From the NCBI GenBank assembly GCA_917880885.1, contig OU862927.1, positions 41,381,571 through 41,445,570 of the forward strand: a DNA stretch of 64,000 bases, read 5' to 3'. Below are positions 22,853 through 34,215 of this stretch, piece after piece. The DNA is from Limnephilus marmoratus. Its lineage: Eukaryota > Arthropoda > Insecta > Trichoptera > Limnephilidae. Every line of letters begins with the position of its first letter. The stretch's first letter is position 1. The notes beneath the pieces are model-generated. The model was not told the DNA's origin. It made no database searches and worked only from the letters and a program-made list of their open reading frames with translations. Both the position numbers and the translations under genes were made by a program.

Positions 22853-24298
22853 ATGATGTAATTAATACGGCACTGCTGTAGCTTAATAATTTCATATTAG
22901 CATACGTTACAAGACTTGCCAAAAGGCGATAAACACAAATTTTATTGAAGATCTGGCCAAGATTTTAAACTTCAAACAAGAATAATGGTACAATAAGGAC
23001 AAAAGAAACTTGTCATGATAAAATATGTACCTCATAATGAAGTTGTATATGTACAAAGAACAATGTTAATGAAGGGACGAAACGTATTGTCACTTTTATA
23101 ACAAATATTTTTCTCAGAATCCGACAAAATACGATTCTGGAAAAAAATAGAGTAATTGGGTTGAGCGCCATTCTAATTTTTGGAAAAAGAAGAAAAACCA
23201 CAAGTAGCAACAAGGTTGCCCTTGAATTGTTTCGAATCCAGCGAATGTGACCTGATAGGTGTGTACATTTGGTGTATTCGAAACGATCCCCAATATACAA
23301 CATTACTATCAATGTGTTAGGATGGGGTGAAGAGGAAAAAGAAAAAAGAAAAAACGGGAGGATTTCCTATTATACGGAAATCGTCGCGACATTCTTACAA
23401 TATGGTGCTGTGACCATAGTAGTGAGCTGCGGCAATGGTCTGAAACCAATGGTTATTATACAGACTTGCACTTATGATTTTATATTTACAACATTAGGGT
23501 AGGGACGTACTGGTACGGCAAAAACCCGACACAAAACAATTAAAAAAGGTGATATGACAAGATGAGGCGATGAGGTGAGAAAAAAAAAAACGCGCGGATG
23601 CTGCAAGAATTGTGAAAAGGAAAGCGACGTCTTGGAGCAGGAGTTTTCCGGAACCGTTGATGGTAGGAGGAAAAGGAGGCCCTTTCCCGAAGTGATCAAT
23701 TTCAGGAAGAGGATGCATACAAGTATGAAAACGGTGCCCCAAGAGGTGCTCTTGTGGTACAGCAGGCAAGGCACGCAGGATGTACAAGAACATATAAAAT
23801 TATGCAAAAAGAAAAAGAATGTACAGGAGTTAGGCTACCGTTGACATTAATGTGCCTTCGGGTATAAGGATTACCTTACGAATGCCCATATGGGTGATTA
23901 TTTACATTTAATATTTACAAGTAACTCACGTCACTTATGACAAGAGTTTTGCCAATTTGATAACGCCTAAGTACTTGATGTGATGGAATTTACTGATTCC
24001 GTCACAGTAAGGCATTTTGGATTTATTCCTAGGAGAAATCTTTCTTTTTCTCAGGGCCTGTAGTAATTCTTCCTTTCTTGAAGTAAAGACGTGCGGGATT
24101 ATACCCAGCGTAACTTGAGGAACTTCCATGGTGTATAGGATTGTGTTAGAGTGACCTTATGTTGGAAAAAGTGAGAACTAGACTCGCAATTGGAAAGAAA
24201 TTGGGCAGCGATTGACCACTGGGGACGTATTTTTTACAAAACAAGTTTTGAAAAAAAAAACTACGCGTTGTTTTTTTATAAGTGTTTGGTTTATTTGA

Positions 24299-24600
24299 AA
24301 ATTTGGGCAGGGGTTCCCCTCAAAAAACGTGATTTTGAGAAAAAATCCAGATGTTTTGAAAATTTGTTGAAAATTTTTCAAAGTCCAAAAACGAGAAAAA
24401 TTTGCGCAGAGGTTCCCCTCAAAAAACGTGATTTTGAGAAAAAATCCAGATGTTTTGAAAATTTGTTGAAAATTTTTCAAAGTCCAAAAACGAGAAAAAT
24501 TTGGGCAGCGGTTTCCCTTAAAAAACGTGATTTTGTGAAAAAATCCAGATGTTTTGGAAATTTCTTGAAAATTTTCAAAGTCCGGATATGAAAATTTCAC
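24299..24600. repeat. 99-bp tandem repeat, three units
   Basis: AAAAAACGTGATTTTGAG recurs at about 24322, 24421 and 24520. Two more degenerate units may follow to 24740. The 99-bp period keeps frames open on both strands (133-140 codons); not a gene. Confidence 0.8.
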
Positions 24601-25677
24601 GGGCCGGGATTCACCTTAATGAAACACGTTTTTAGAATTTATTCCGATGTTTTTGAAAAATGTTTGCAAATTTGCAAAAGTCCGGAAATAAAAAAACGGA
24701 ACGAGGTTCGCCTTAAACGAACATGTTTTTAGAATATTTCCATTTCCTTTCCAAAGGGGGGTTCTTCAGAAAAGGAAAGAAATATTTTTTCTTTTATACA
24801 AGTTTTCGTGGAAGTATTTGTTTGAAAATTCAACAATGTCTTGGGGAATCGTTTCTTTATTTACGTGGCTAGACTGTAGCCTGATTTGAGCATCACCAAT
24901 TATTGGTATTTATCCGCCGACTTCCTTTTGTCATAACAAGTTATATGCAGAAATGTGCATACGTAATGTAATGCCTGACTCGAGGAATCGACGTCAACGC
25001 GAACCGAACGTCTTTCAAATTATGTCGTCTGTTTCTTACGAAAGAAAAAAAAGCTAAATGATGAAACAGGCGGCAAAATTAGAAAAATGCTCAATTGTCA
25101 AAAGGTAGAAAGAATTTAATCCACTTGTTTCCCTTAAGCTGCAAAATATGCCGTTATATATACAGGCCAGTATTTTGCGAAATAGTCCCCTATTCGCAGA
25201 ATATGTCGATACCAAATACAGACCAGCACACTGCGGAATAAGTTTATTAATAAAAACTGGTTAATTAACTTTCGGGAAACGAAGCAGGTAATTGGTTTAT
25301 CATATACAGGATTTTAATTGTTGAATAACTTTGTTTTAAATATTTGTGTACATTTCCACTATTAATCTTGTATTTGAAACTAGCAAATTTAGTCGGTCGA
25401 CACTTGTAAACACTATATTATTCACGACGGCAATTTTCTTGGTTGAGCACTTTACGTAGGAATACCGGTGATAATGTTTTGTCGAGTGACGACTCGAAAA
25501 TGAAGGAATCGTGCCCGTGATAATTTAAATTGCAATTCGAAGTTACAATCGCGCCGGGGTTCTTGATGGAAGTGCTAGACAAATTGGGAGTAACAAGACA
25601 AAACATTATACATTATAAAGTTTAAACAATTGCTGATTGAAGAACGAGACTGTGGGACCGTGAAGAGGGAGGGACAG

Positions 25678-26076
25678 TGCTAGCATTAAAACGCAAAAAA
25701 AGCACCACGTTGGGCCCAGTGCTAGCATTGGCGCTACTTGCGGCCAACGCTAAACCCAAAACCTGGAAAGGACATGCAATAAACAAGCCGGCGGCTAGCT
25801 CTGCACAGCCGGCGCGAGCAAGGTCCCTCTTAAACCCAGGGCGAGTGTCTGTGGTTCGCTTGTTAATTCCTACTCCCCTTCCTTTCCTCAAAATCTCCAG
25901 GTCTCCTTCCTCAATCAGAACACAGTTATTCTGCCGAAGGCCGGCGAAGGAATGGAAGCGGGGAGCCGCTCGGCGCTTGGCACGGGCGCCGCGCGGTGCG
26001 GGGAGAGGGGCGGAGGGCCTGTGCAAGGGGTCAATTCGCTATTAGCTCGCACGGGAAACAATTCCGTAACGTAACA
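25678..26076 (+). repeat. 3-prime LTR (399 bp, 42 bp longer than the 5-prime LTR)
   Basis: 25720-26076 equals the 5-prime LTR. Upstream, 25678-25719 adds 42 bp that itself begins with TGCTAGCATT, so the LTR start is present twice. Either the left LTR lost 42 bp by recombination between these repeats, or the true LTR starts at 25720. Confidence 0.75.
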
Positions 26077-26080
26077 AAAG

Positions 26081-26879
26081 AAAGGGTCTTAGATTAAATA
26101 ACTCGAACAATAGAGCACATTATAGAGCGTCCTCAATTAATCTCTCAGCAAATTGGTTTTTCCGGTTATAAATCAATTTAGAACCTTCAAACCATTGAAA
26201 ATTTAGAATCGTATAAATAAGTCATCTCGAAAGGTTTGGCCAAGTTTAAAAAATTACATTTTAAGCGAAAACAGCTGTCACCAAAATAAAAACAAAAATA
26301 CTTACAGAGATTAAAAAAAATAAATTATTTAATTTCCTACACATATCTATGGGACAAATGGAGCCCACACAAATACTGTAAATTCAACAGGACACCTACA
26401 CAAACGCATCTTACATTGTTCCCTGAGTTGTTCAGGTAGAGTCCCGCTTGTAATGGCAGTAAGAGTTTTGTAGGAGCAATAGGAGATAGTCTATAAACAA
26501 GTATTAATTTTCCCGAGTAGGTTCTGTCGCCAATTTATTGAGCAAAATTGAACATCAAATTTCTCACAGATGTTTATTAGGGGTGATTATTTTAAGGGGT
26601 GTGATAACTTTTATCTCTTCATGGAGTTGAATAAAGGTCATAATTTTTAAGTGCCTGATAACGCCGAAAATTTATTTCATTTGTCTCACGTTTGAGGATG
26701 CGTGTGTGATGTGATATGTGATAGAAACATATACGTAGATATGATTCTATCACAGATATGTTAAGGATTTTATCAAAGATTTTTATTGTCATCGTAAAAA
26801 TGTGAGCACTTATTTTGTCTTAATGACGTTTACTCATCACGTCCGATACGACGTGATTAAATTACTGATTATTAGGAAG
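26081..26879. other. Unassigned AT-rich DNA
   Basis: No gene or repeat recognised. Confidence 0.35.
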
Positions 26880-27515
26880 GTACAAGGCATGTTCAGAAAG
26901 TAAGTGTACTGTGAGCATCATAAGGGCTTTAGTTTTTTTTGTTTTTGAGGGTTGGCAACACTGAGTGGTAGAGGAGAGCTCCTGACCAGATCGAGCATCG
27001 CAAGAACATGACAGTACGTAAACTCACGTTGTAGTATCCAGTTGCGTGAAAAATGTTGGTAAGAAATCTCGCCAAGGTCGAGTCACGTGCTGTGATCCAC
27101 TTCCTACTCGCGAAAGGAATATCGCTTACCAGAATTGGAAAATCAGGATTTTCGAAGCTCTATTGTGACTGGAAATGAAACGGGAGTGGCTCATTACAAG
27201 TCTGAGACAAAAGGAGTCGTCACAGTGGCATCACATCAACTCCCCATCTGCCAAAAAATTAAAAACCACAACTTCGTGCAAAAAAATCATGACTTCAGTG
27301 TTTTAGGACCGAAAAGGCATTATTTTGGTCGAATTTTTACCTCAGGGGGAGAAACTCAAAAGGAGCGTTCAAAACAATAGGAGAGAAATGCTGACGAGAG
27401 GAGTGCGTTTGTTGCTCGACAACACCCGTCCTCACACAGCCTTAGCCAGAGAGATAGATCCTCTAGCTCTGCCAGAGAGACAGATTATAATTTTGAGCCC
27501 AAATTTCAAACTCTA
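26880..27515 (+). pseudogene. mariner transposase, internally deleted
   Basis: The left side carries a mariner-type end region (GTTCAGAAAGTAAGTG at about 26891). The frame around 27050-27125 reads RNLAKVESRAVIHFLLAKGI, the N-terminal helix-turn-helix start. It then jumps to the catalytic half at about 27140: SIVTGNETGVAHY, then SETKGV, then MLTRGVRLLLDNTRPHTALA. About 100 residues between are deleted. In active mariners the first motif is TGDE with a catalytic aspartate; here it is TGNE, so that residue is lost. The DN of the second motif is kept. Frameshifts are present (27320-27380) and the right TIR is not seen. Confidence 0.75.
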
Positions 27516-27534
27516 ACTCAAAAACTGCAAAAAG

Positions 27535-27790
27535 TACGTCAGTCCACTATGGTTTAAGACGATCTATTTATCACGTAAGAACGGGTCGTTTCTATTACTC
27601 TTTCTTCAGTTCGACATCTCGACTGTGGAATAATTTGCCGTTCACTGTGATACCTCCCTCCTACAACATGGGCTCTCCTTCTACTCCCTCCTTTCCACAA
27701 AAAGACTCTTCCCCCACCACTCCCAAAGATGACACAGGTCCAGAGGGAAATTATTTTTCTCAGGCCCTCTAATGTGGAGTTGATGTAAAA
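27535..27790 (+). mobile_element. LINE-A 3-prime fragment
   Basis: In the frame starting near 27537 it reads IYHVRTGRFYYSFFSSTSRL and then WNNLP, then YNMGS, matching the C-terminus of the LINE at 29.7-30.3 kb, followed by the shared 3-prime block (GGGAAATTATTTTTCTCAGG). 5-prime truncated. It directly follows the mariner remnant. Confidence 0.7.
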
Positions 27791-28746
27791 AATGGAGAAT
27801 ATATGACGCTAACGTGAGTGGTTGACGATATGACACGATCAAGTGAACCAGTTACTTGAATAGGTCCATGTCAAGAATCAGAATAACAGAATAATATGTA
27901 TGAGACGACGTATGAATAAGAATGAAGCGTGGAGTATGCGCCAATACGAGAGTTGTTTGGCGGTACGTCGTCTCTACCTACCCCTACGGGGGAACAGCAT
28001 CACGGAATATTGGTTTACGTGTGAAATGGTCATAAAATATTACGCTGGGTATGAGCGATATTTTCGGTAAATACGAAATTTTGTTTATATTTTCAGCTTT
28101 ATGCATTTATTTGGTATCTACGAGGGTTTTCCATGAATTAAAGAACTTTCCTTAATTTCGGCAACGCGGACATTATTTCTCAAAATATGGCGGCACTAAT
28201 GTGTAGTTCAGACTTTCCTGTAAAAAACGATCGGTGATCCGGCTTGGTAGCTGCTTCGGTGCGTTCTTCGTGTCCGTTGGAGATGGGCGCTCCGCTGTTG
28301 AATCCCGCCGCCTGCGAGGTGCGCTCGATTATTTGCTTTCTCAAATAAGAGGGAATCCGCCCTGTTTAAGTTCGTAAGCTCGCAATTTTGATACCAAACG
28401 TCGGTAAGTACCTAACGATTTTGAGGGAAAAATGGCGTGTTCAAATTGCGTGCTCGTTAGGCTGTTTCCTAAAATGCTGAGAAACCCGTGAGAAGGTAGA
28501 GGACGAACGTTTATCCCGTCCATACGGGCTCTCGCTGGGACTAGTTTACAGCCCCGCCTCACGAAGCAGTCCAACTGGGTGGCAATATATGAAATAGCTC
28601 CCGTATATTTACGCTGTGCTCCTTACTGTGATTTTCTTATTTGAAAATATCTGTGCTTGAATTTAGACAGGTGAACTCTTCCGTGGTTCCTTTTTCTATT
28701 TATTTCAAACACGCTTGTCATCCAACAATTATTATCATCATCATCA
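27791..28746. other. Unassigned DNA
   Basis: No supported gene. 28200-28580 is less AT-rich and holds a 77-codon ORF (-) without recognisable features. A short (ATC)n run at 28728-28750 abuts the next Helitron. Confidence 0.35.
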
Positions 28747-29317
28747 TCATTACATAGTATAAAATGAAGTCGCTCAAAATGTATGTGTGCGTTAATCTTT
28801 TAAACTACGCAACGGATTTTCATATGGTTTTCACCATTAGATAGAGTGATTGAAGAGGAATGTTTATATGTATAATACATGTAAATTACATGTGAGAAAA
28901 GCCGAGAAATTCAAAGAAAACATATTTTTGTGCGATTTAAAACGGCTGATGGCGGGCCGTACTATAGTCACTTTTGAAATTCGTTCTACGGAAGAAATTG
29001 GAAAATTGATGTCCTAGAGTAAGTAGGTATTTGATTTTCCCTTTTCAAATATCCAGTGTTGCATTGCAAGCATGTGGCGATCGCTAACTATTTTATTATA
29101 TAAATAAAAAATAATAATATAGTTGATTCAAGAGGAAGGTTTATATCTATAATAAATGCTTATTATAGTAGAGAAAAGCCGAGAAATTCAAATATTCAAT
29201 TAACGCAGCGGGCAGCGGGCAGCGGGCAGCTGGCAAGCGGGTGGTGTAGATTTTATAAAGGTTGGGTAATGGCGTTGTGTTTTGTTAGCCACAGCAACGT
29301 GTGGCCGGGTCTGCTAG
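28747..29317 (+). mobile_element. Non-autonomous Helitron (copy H2)
   Basis: Same family as 3290-3855: TCATTACATAG start, hairpin end GCCACAGCAACGTGTGGC, then GGGTCTG and CTAG, between A (28746) and T (29318). The palindromic hairpin is better preserved here. The middle, about 29030-29120, differs from H1. Confidence 0.8.
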
Positions 29318-29684
29318 TAAAGAATAAATTGACATTGCAAAACTTTGAATGGCGTCATATAGAAAAAAAACTATTACATATTTCGATATTCTATACCGTA
29401 AAAGGGAAAATTCGGATGTGTTGTGTATTGTACTAGTGTACGTGAACGTACATATGTAGTTTTAATGTTTCTCAACGGATGTCGTTAGTGTAGGTAGTTA
29501 AACATAGTTTGAAGGTGTCTCAATAGATATCTAATACCCGAACGATTACGAAGTTAGTCCGATTACGAAGTTACACCCGATCTGGGCACCCTACAGTGAG
29601 TGATTCTGTGCTTCTGATTATCACAGAGCATCCTTTAAAACTGTCGTCAAGACCGGTTAGATATTCATTGTAAAAACGATACGA

Positions 29685-30360
29685 TTTTTTTTTCACATTA
29701 ACTCCATATTCCGCCTATGTCATCTGGGATGCTGTGTGGAGGGTCTTTTTGAGGAGAGGAAGGAATGAACATTGGTCTTGAAGAGACCCATGTTGTAGGA
29801 AGGAGGAAACATAGAGGCCGGCAAATCATTCCACAGCCGAGCTGTTGAACACAAGAACGAGTCAAAGAAACGACCTGTTCTCATGTGACAAATGTCAACT
29901 GTGTACAAATGTTGGGCACGCGTTTGGCGTGTTTCCCGACTATGCACCGGTGCCGAAGGGATCAGTGATGCTAGTTCCTCGGAGCATCTTCCATTGTAAT
30001 ACTGGTAGAAAAAGGATAGCATTCCCACCCGACGCCTGTGTTCTAAAGATTGCAATCCGTCTGTTAAGATGGGAGAATCTATCAAACCGACCGCCCGTTT
30101 CTGCACAGAGTCGAGGGTATTTTTCAGGTATTTTGGAGCTCCAGACCAGAGGTGGCTGCCAAATTCAACCGTGGGGCGCACTCGTGAATTGTACAGGGTT
30201 AGCAGTTGTGTACTATTAAAGTATCTGCGGGCCCTGTACAGTACGCCCAGTTTTTGTGAGGCTAACTTTACTCTGGCTTCGATGGAGCCCCCATACCTGA
30301 GCTGGTCACTTAGGGTTACACCAAGCATATCAACGAAGGGCCTGTTCGGAAGATTGCTTC
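29685..30360 (-). mobile_element. LINE-A, 5-prime-truncated copy with 202-codon ORF
   Basis: The ORF at 29720-30328 is the post-RT C-terminal region of a Jockey/CR1-like LINE: LGVTLSDQL at the start, VRPTVEFGSHLWSGAP (the conserved R-P-x-x-E-x-G-S-x-L-W block), RETRQTRAQH, and a cysteine-less end SSKRPSTQHPR. RT catalytic motifs lie upstream and are missing: an in-frame stop precedes the ORF near 30360. Only about 45 bp of 3-prime UTR follow before a poly-A tail (poly-T on plus at 29685-29693). That UTR matches the tail of SINE-A. The open frame suggests a fairly young copy. Confidence 0.8.
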
Positions 30361-30884
30361 ATAAGATAATGAACAAGACTAGTAATCTAGACGAATCTAA
30401 ATATTATCGAAACTCCCGATCATCAGAGTTTTATTGATAATGTGAGGAAACAACAATACACCATACTGGCGCAGCCGGTAGGACTTTTAGCAAAATTTTT
30501 TTTTCAGTCAAACGTATTTTTGAAATCTTTAAAGCTCATGATAGAAATAGCGTGTGTAAAAATATATATTTACACGTACATGACGGATCTTTCTGCTTCT
30601 GAACAAATGCAAAAAATGCGACGGTCCGTTCAAAGGAAGATTCGTAATTAAATGAGATTTTTTTAAGTTAAAGGCAGATAATAGTTAAATTAAAATCGCA
30701 TTTTCCGATTGATAATAAATAAATAATTATCAACTATACCGAAGAACGGCTGAAGAATTATGGAGGTGTTATTTTAACTTGCAAAATAAAATGTGATATT
30801 GTAACATTTTGTCTTCTTTAACGTTGCAAAACAGATAGTCATTAATTCCAAAAATATTGTAAAATGAAATTTGAAAAAAAAAAA
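30361..30884. other. Unassigned AT-rich DNA
   Basis: No gene or repeat recognised. Confidence 0.35.
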
Positions 30885-31555
30885 TGTAATGAAATTCTCT
30901 TGTCAGCTCAATCAGTCTTGCTACAAACTTCTTGGATTCATCATCAGGACTTGTAAGCAGTTTGATAACCAAGAAGCTACGCTAGCGTTATTCGATGGCT
31001 GAGAAGCAAGCTGGAGTACGCGAGCGATGTTTGGGCACCGTACCACCAGAAGTACATTGATATGTTAGAGCAAATCCAGAAGAAATTCCTCAGGTATGTT
31101 TATATGCGGAAGCATGGAACCTACCCAAGGTTCATGCACCATATTGACTTACTTGAGGAAACTGATTCTGTGAGTCTAGAAACTAGAAGGAAAGCAAGTC
31201 TTGCTATTCTGTCTTTCAAAATTTGGAACGATTTCATCAATAGCCCATTTCTCTTGGGATGCTATGATTTATATGTACCAGACCACTACAGCCGAAGACG
31301 ATATCATGACTTATTTAAAGTACCGAACGGTAGAACAGACGTCTTGGCAAAGCATAGCATGACGAGGGGAGTGGTGCTGTTAAATGAAATTGCAAACCAT
31401 TTGGATGTAAGTGACTGTTCTTTATATGCCTTAAAAACATTATTGAAGAGTCACTTGACTAAATGCTGATAGGGTAACTAAATTGTACTGTAATTGGAAT
31501 TATTCTGTTGTACAATAATAATAAAAATAAAAATAAAAATAAAAAATAAAAATCT
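30885..31555 (+). mobile_element. LINE-B, 5-prime-truncated copy
   Basis: The C-terminal region of a Jockey-type polyprotein. Upstream frame: KLLGFIIRTCKQF. After a frame change near 30990: RSKLEYASDVWAPYHQKYI, then MLEQIQKKFLRYVYMRKHG. The longest open part is 31062-31469 (135 codons). The same blocks occur in the RT-bearing copy at 62.4 kb (LLGFIVRSTK, RSVLEYGSTVW, LESVQRKFTR). A stop and short UTR lead into an (AAAAT)n-like tail at 31520-31555. Confidence 0.75.
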
Positions 31556-31788
31556 TTTAAAGTTGAGTTTTTCATGGACCTACAATTAGCCCATTTTTAA
31601 TTAGTCAGAAATTTAATCAAATCGAAATTGAACAATGTTTGATGAAACGCGAAATAATAAATTAAACAGACCGGCAGTGGCGATACTGGCAACATGGGGG
31701 CGCAGAGCAAAATATATTTAAAAACATTACTCGTAGTTCGGTAATTATACATTTTTAAATGTGAAGGCAATTACACAATTACAAATTG

Positions 31789-32112
31789 GGCGGCGGGTAT
31801 GGGTACCGCCTCACCGGGAACCATTTATTGGACAACCAATACTTCTGCCACAAGTCACCCCAAATGGTTTGGTGACTTATCAGGAGTGACCGGGTTCATG
31901 GAGTGAGGTTTGTTTGGGTCGTGGTGGCAGATGCTTTTGCCTACCCACTGCGTGGCGATTAGGTTTGAGAGAGACTAGTTGACGGAAACCTTTTGACATA
32001 TACAGCCGAACTCTCTTGACACATCGGCTTGCACCGCAATGGGAAGGATGGATTCATAAGTTCGTCATTCCTAAACACATTAACTCCCAGATTCCTACCC
32101 AACCCTCTTACG
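31789..32112 (+). mobile_element. SINE-A copy, 3-prime truncated
   Basis: Intact head (TTGGGCGGCGGGTATGGG, TACCGCC, ATTTATTGGACAACC) and body to CAGATTCCTACCCAACCC. The LINE-like tail is missing. Two related CGGTCACCGAYCTAWTGTAA motifs follow at 32132 and 32193. Confidence 0.7.
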
Positions 32113-32242
32113 GATTTCTTCTGGTCGACGCATTCGGTCACCGACCTAATGTAAACAGGCCATTTCGGATAACGAATTCAGTTAAACCGAATGCGGTCAC
32201 CGATCTATTGTAAACCGCCGTTAGTCTTGGCAGATGGAAATA

Positions 32243-32622
32243 GATTTTTTTTATGTGAATACCTCACAAGAGTTCCAGTTGCTCCCGTTTGGATCCAGAG
32301 AGACCATGGCATCCCCAATTGAGGTATGTTATGAGGTTGAAGGTAGTGGGGAGGGGAAATACCTGGCTATTCGGATCTGGTCACCAAATATGGCTAAAAC
32401 CATTTCAAGCAACGTTTCAAATTTGACATGTGGTCTTACACCAGGGCGATAATGAGAGTATCTTCGACTCCGCAGATATACTGGATATATTTTTAATGAA
32501 TTAATTATGAAATAGCACAAATTAATCAAATTAAATTTATTTGCGCACGCCGGGATTCGATACCGTGACATTCAGATTGTAAGTCAAAAGTCTTACCCTT
32601 AGACTACGGAGGTCATCAGAAT
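32243..32622 (-). mobile_element. SINE-B copy with tRNA-like head
   Basis: On minus: tRNA-like head (32622-32550: AGTCTAAGGGTAAGAC as A-box region, GGTATCGAATCCC as B-box), AT-rich linker, body with CTCAGTATCGCCC-type and CCCCTCCCCACTACC blocks, and A-rich tail at 32243-32255. Near full length. Confidence 0.75.
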
Positions 32623-33049
32623 ACGGAAGCTAGTAATATGTATCATGAAATGTAAAGGCCCAGTAGCCAGAGAGCCTGTAATATTGAGCAGGTCACGGTA
32701 GTCCGTGCTAAATCATTTTCAGCATCGAGGACCGATAAATTGCCACGTAATTGAACCCCCATCACTTAACTTGCATACTTAGAAGCTCTTAAAGTGTGGA
32801 GCTTTTTCAAAATTTTGTAATCAATTAATTTCAATCTATCGGACAGGGTTAATATGGCTTAGGTAAAAATCCTTGTTTAAAAGGCGTATTTTGATATCGG
32901 TAATATAAAAAAATAGCTGTGAAACTTTTTCTAATAAAGCTTTTATTATATTTATGTTAATTATGCTTTAATTTTATTTTTGTAGTTTGTACATTAACGT
33001 TTACAAATTGCAATTAATTATAACATTACATACTGCGTACTTTATTTTT

Positions 33050-33750
33050 TCCAGTTTTATGTAGCTCCTACAATACATCTTGAACCCTCCAATTGGTGCG
33101 GACTTTAAAGTTTCTGGTAGCATGTTATAAAACTTCGTACCTTTGTAACATGAAAGTTATATAACAGTAAACTATTCTGCGTATTGGCTTTGCCTTTTTT
33201 TGTTTTTTTGTAGCCTGATTTACTTGCACATCCGTGTGTTATATCCATGAATGTCCTTATTGATTATCATTTTTTTAAATATCACCGTATTCAAAGTCAG
33301 CATCTGTTTCACGGTTAGCCAATTTAGTTCTTTTAACATTTTATTTACCTTTGAAAATCTATTTCGCCAATCGGGCAATATATTTACTGCCCTATTTTGG
33401 AGAATTTGAAATAAGTTTTGTTCTCGTTCGTTACACAGGGAAAGAATTGTTGAACACTAGTTAAAATATGGAGCAACAGTTGAGTTGTATCTACTTGTAA
33501 ATACTGATTGCAGTTTTTCTGGAAAGTTTTTACAGAATTCGTCCCAAAAACAAAACCTTTTTCCAAATTTTTTTTTCGGTAAATTCAGCATGTTTGTTAA
33601 AGGTTGTTTGGAATCTGATATAACTCCAAAGTATTTCATAGCAGTAACATGTTCTATAATTTCACTATCAATTTTAATGTTGCTTTCAATAAATGTCTTC
33701 TTACATCCAATCATAAAATGGATCATCCAATATGGACCATCTCCAAAAGA
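33050..33750 (-). mobile_element. LINE-C, 5-prime-truncated Jockey-type fragment
   Basis: The minus frame reads IDSEIIEHVTAMKYFGVISD, a Jockey-type Y-x-G-V-x-x-D block, then STVAPYFN, a stop, CSTILSLCNEREQNLFQILQ and NRAVNILP, then KELNWLTVKQM. Further on, after two stops, GTKFYNMLPETLKSAPIGGF. This is the C-terminal half after the RT domain. Several stops mark an old copy. It joins a SINE-A fragment at about 33765. Confidence 0.7.
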
Positions 33751-33764
33751 ATCTCAGTAAAGTT

Positions 33765-33975
33765 TATGTCTTGGCGGCGTGGATTTATGCGTCCATCACT
33801 CCTAGACACACTAATCCCCAGATTCCTACCTATCCTTCATACATTTTTTCTTCCCAGAACGTCCTCTCCTTCCTTTCCTTATAAGGACCCTTCTTACAGC
33901 ATCTCCAAATACGGCATAAAAACTGAGGAAAACATATATTTTTTCACAAGCCTCTTGTATGGGGTTAAAATAAAT
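33765..33975 (+). mobile_element. SINE-A 3-prime fragment
   Basis: From GTCTTGGCGGCG through CCCCAGATTCCTACC and CTCCTTCCTTTCC to a diverged tail. Confidence 0.65.
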
Positions 33976-33982
33976 AAAAACA

Positions 33983-34215
33983 CAAGTGAGCAGTTTACAC
34001 GCGGTAGAAGTAAAATCTACAAAGTTAATGAGATTGGGGAGACTACGATGCACCGCATAAAGAGGAGACCGATTTTGCTTTCTCATTCTCTCGCAGGGTA
34101 AATCCTATAGATGTACGTGATGTCTCTTTTTATTGTCGCTTTTTCGTTTCATCGAATTTCAAATCGTAACGGTGCTAAAGAAGTTTTCACTTCGGTACCG
34201 ATTATGTTTCAAGCC
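33983..34215. repeat. Dispersed repeat R2, copy 1
   Basis: Matches 40955-41205: CGGTAGAAGT, GCACCGCATAAAGAGGAGAC, CTCGCAGG, then ATAGATGTACGT, GTCGCTTTTTCGTTTC and AAAGAAGTTTT. No ORF; family not recognised, SINE-sized. Confidence 0.55.

Larger units (their letters stand above)
19978..26076 (+). mobile_element. Young non-autonomous LTR retroelement (LARD-like)
   Basis: The whole unit is two LTRs around 5.3 kb of internal DNA, with TSD AAAG. The orientation is taken from a purine-rich tract (25662-25674) just upstream of the right LTR. No gag, protease, RT, RNase H or integrase motif is seen in any frame of the internal region. Instead it holds a purine-rich stretch (20405-20525), a 45-bp minisatellite, a 130-bp direct duplication and a 99-bp tandem. 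No ordinary TGG primer-binding site follows the left LTR (CTTCCCCCCTCGCC does). This fits a large retrotransposon derivative moved in trans. A chance local duplication of a 357-bp sequence is the alternative, but TG...CA ends plus the 4-bp duplication disfavour it. Confidence 0.7.

Noticed and set aside
24178..24600. Opposed ORFs of 133 and 140 codons
   Set aside because: Produced by a 99-bp tandem repeat whose length is a multiple of three.
20335..25677. Hidden retroviral-type gag-pol in the LTR element
   Set aside because: No protease, RT, RNase H or integrase motif found in any frame when reading the listed ORFs; stops are frequent outside the tandem repeats.
32016..32213. ORFs over SINE-A copies (also 11599, 18278, 46523, 47301)
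   Set aside because: They follow the SINE-A consensus in different frames and are broken differently in each copy.
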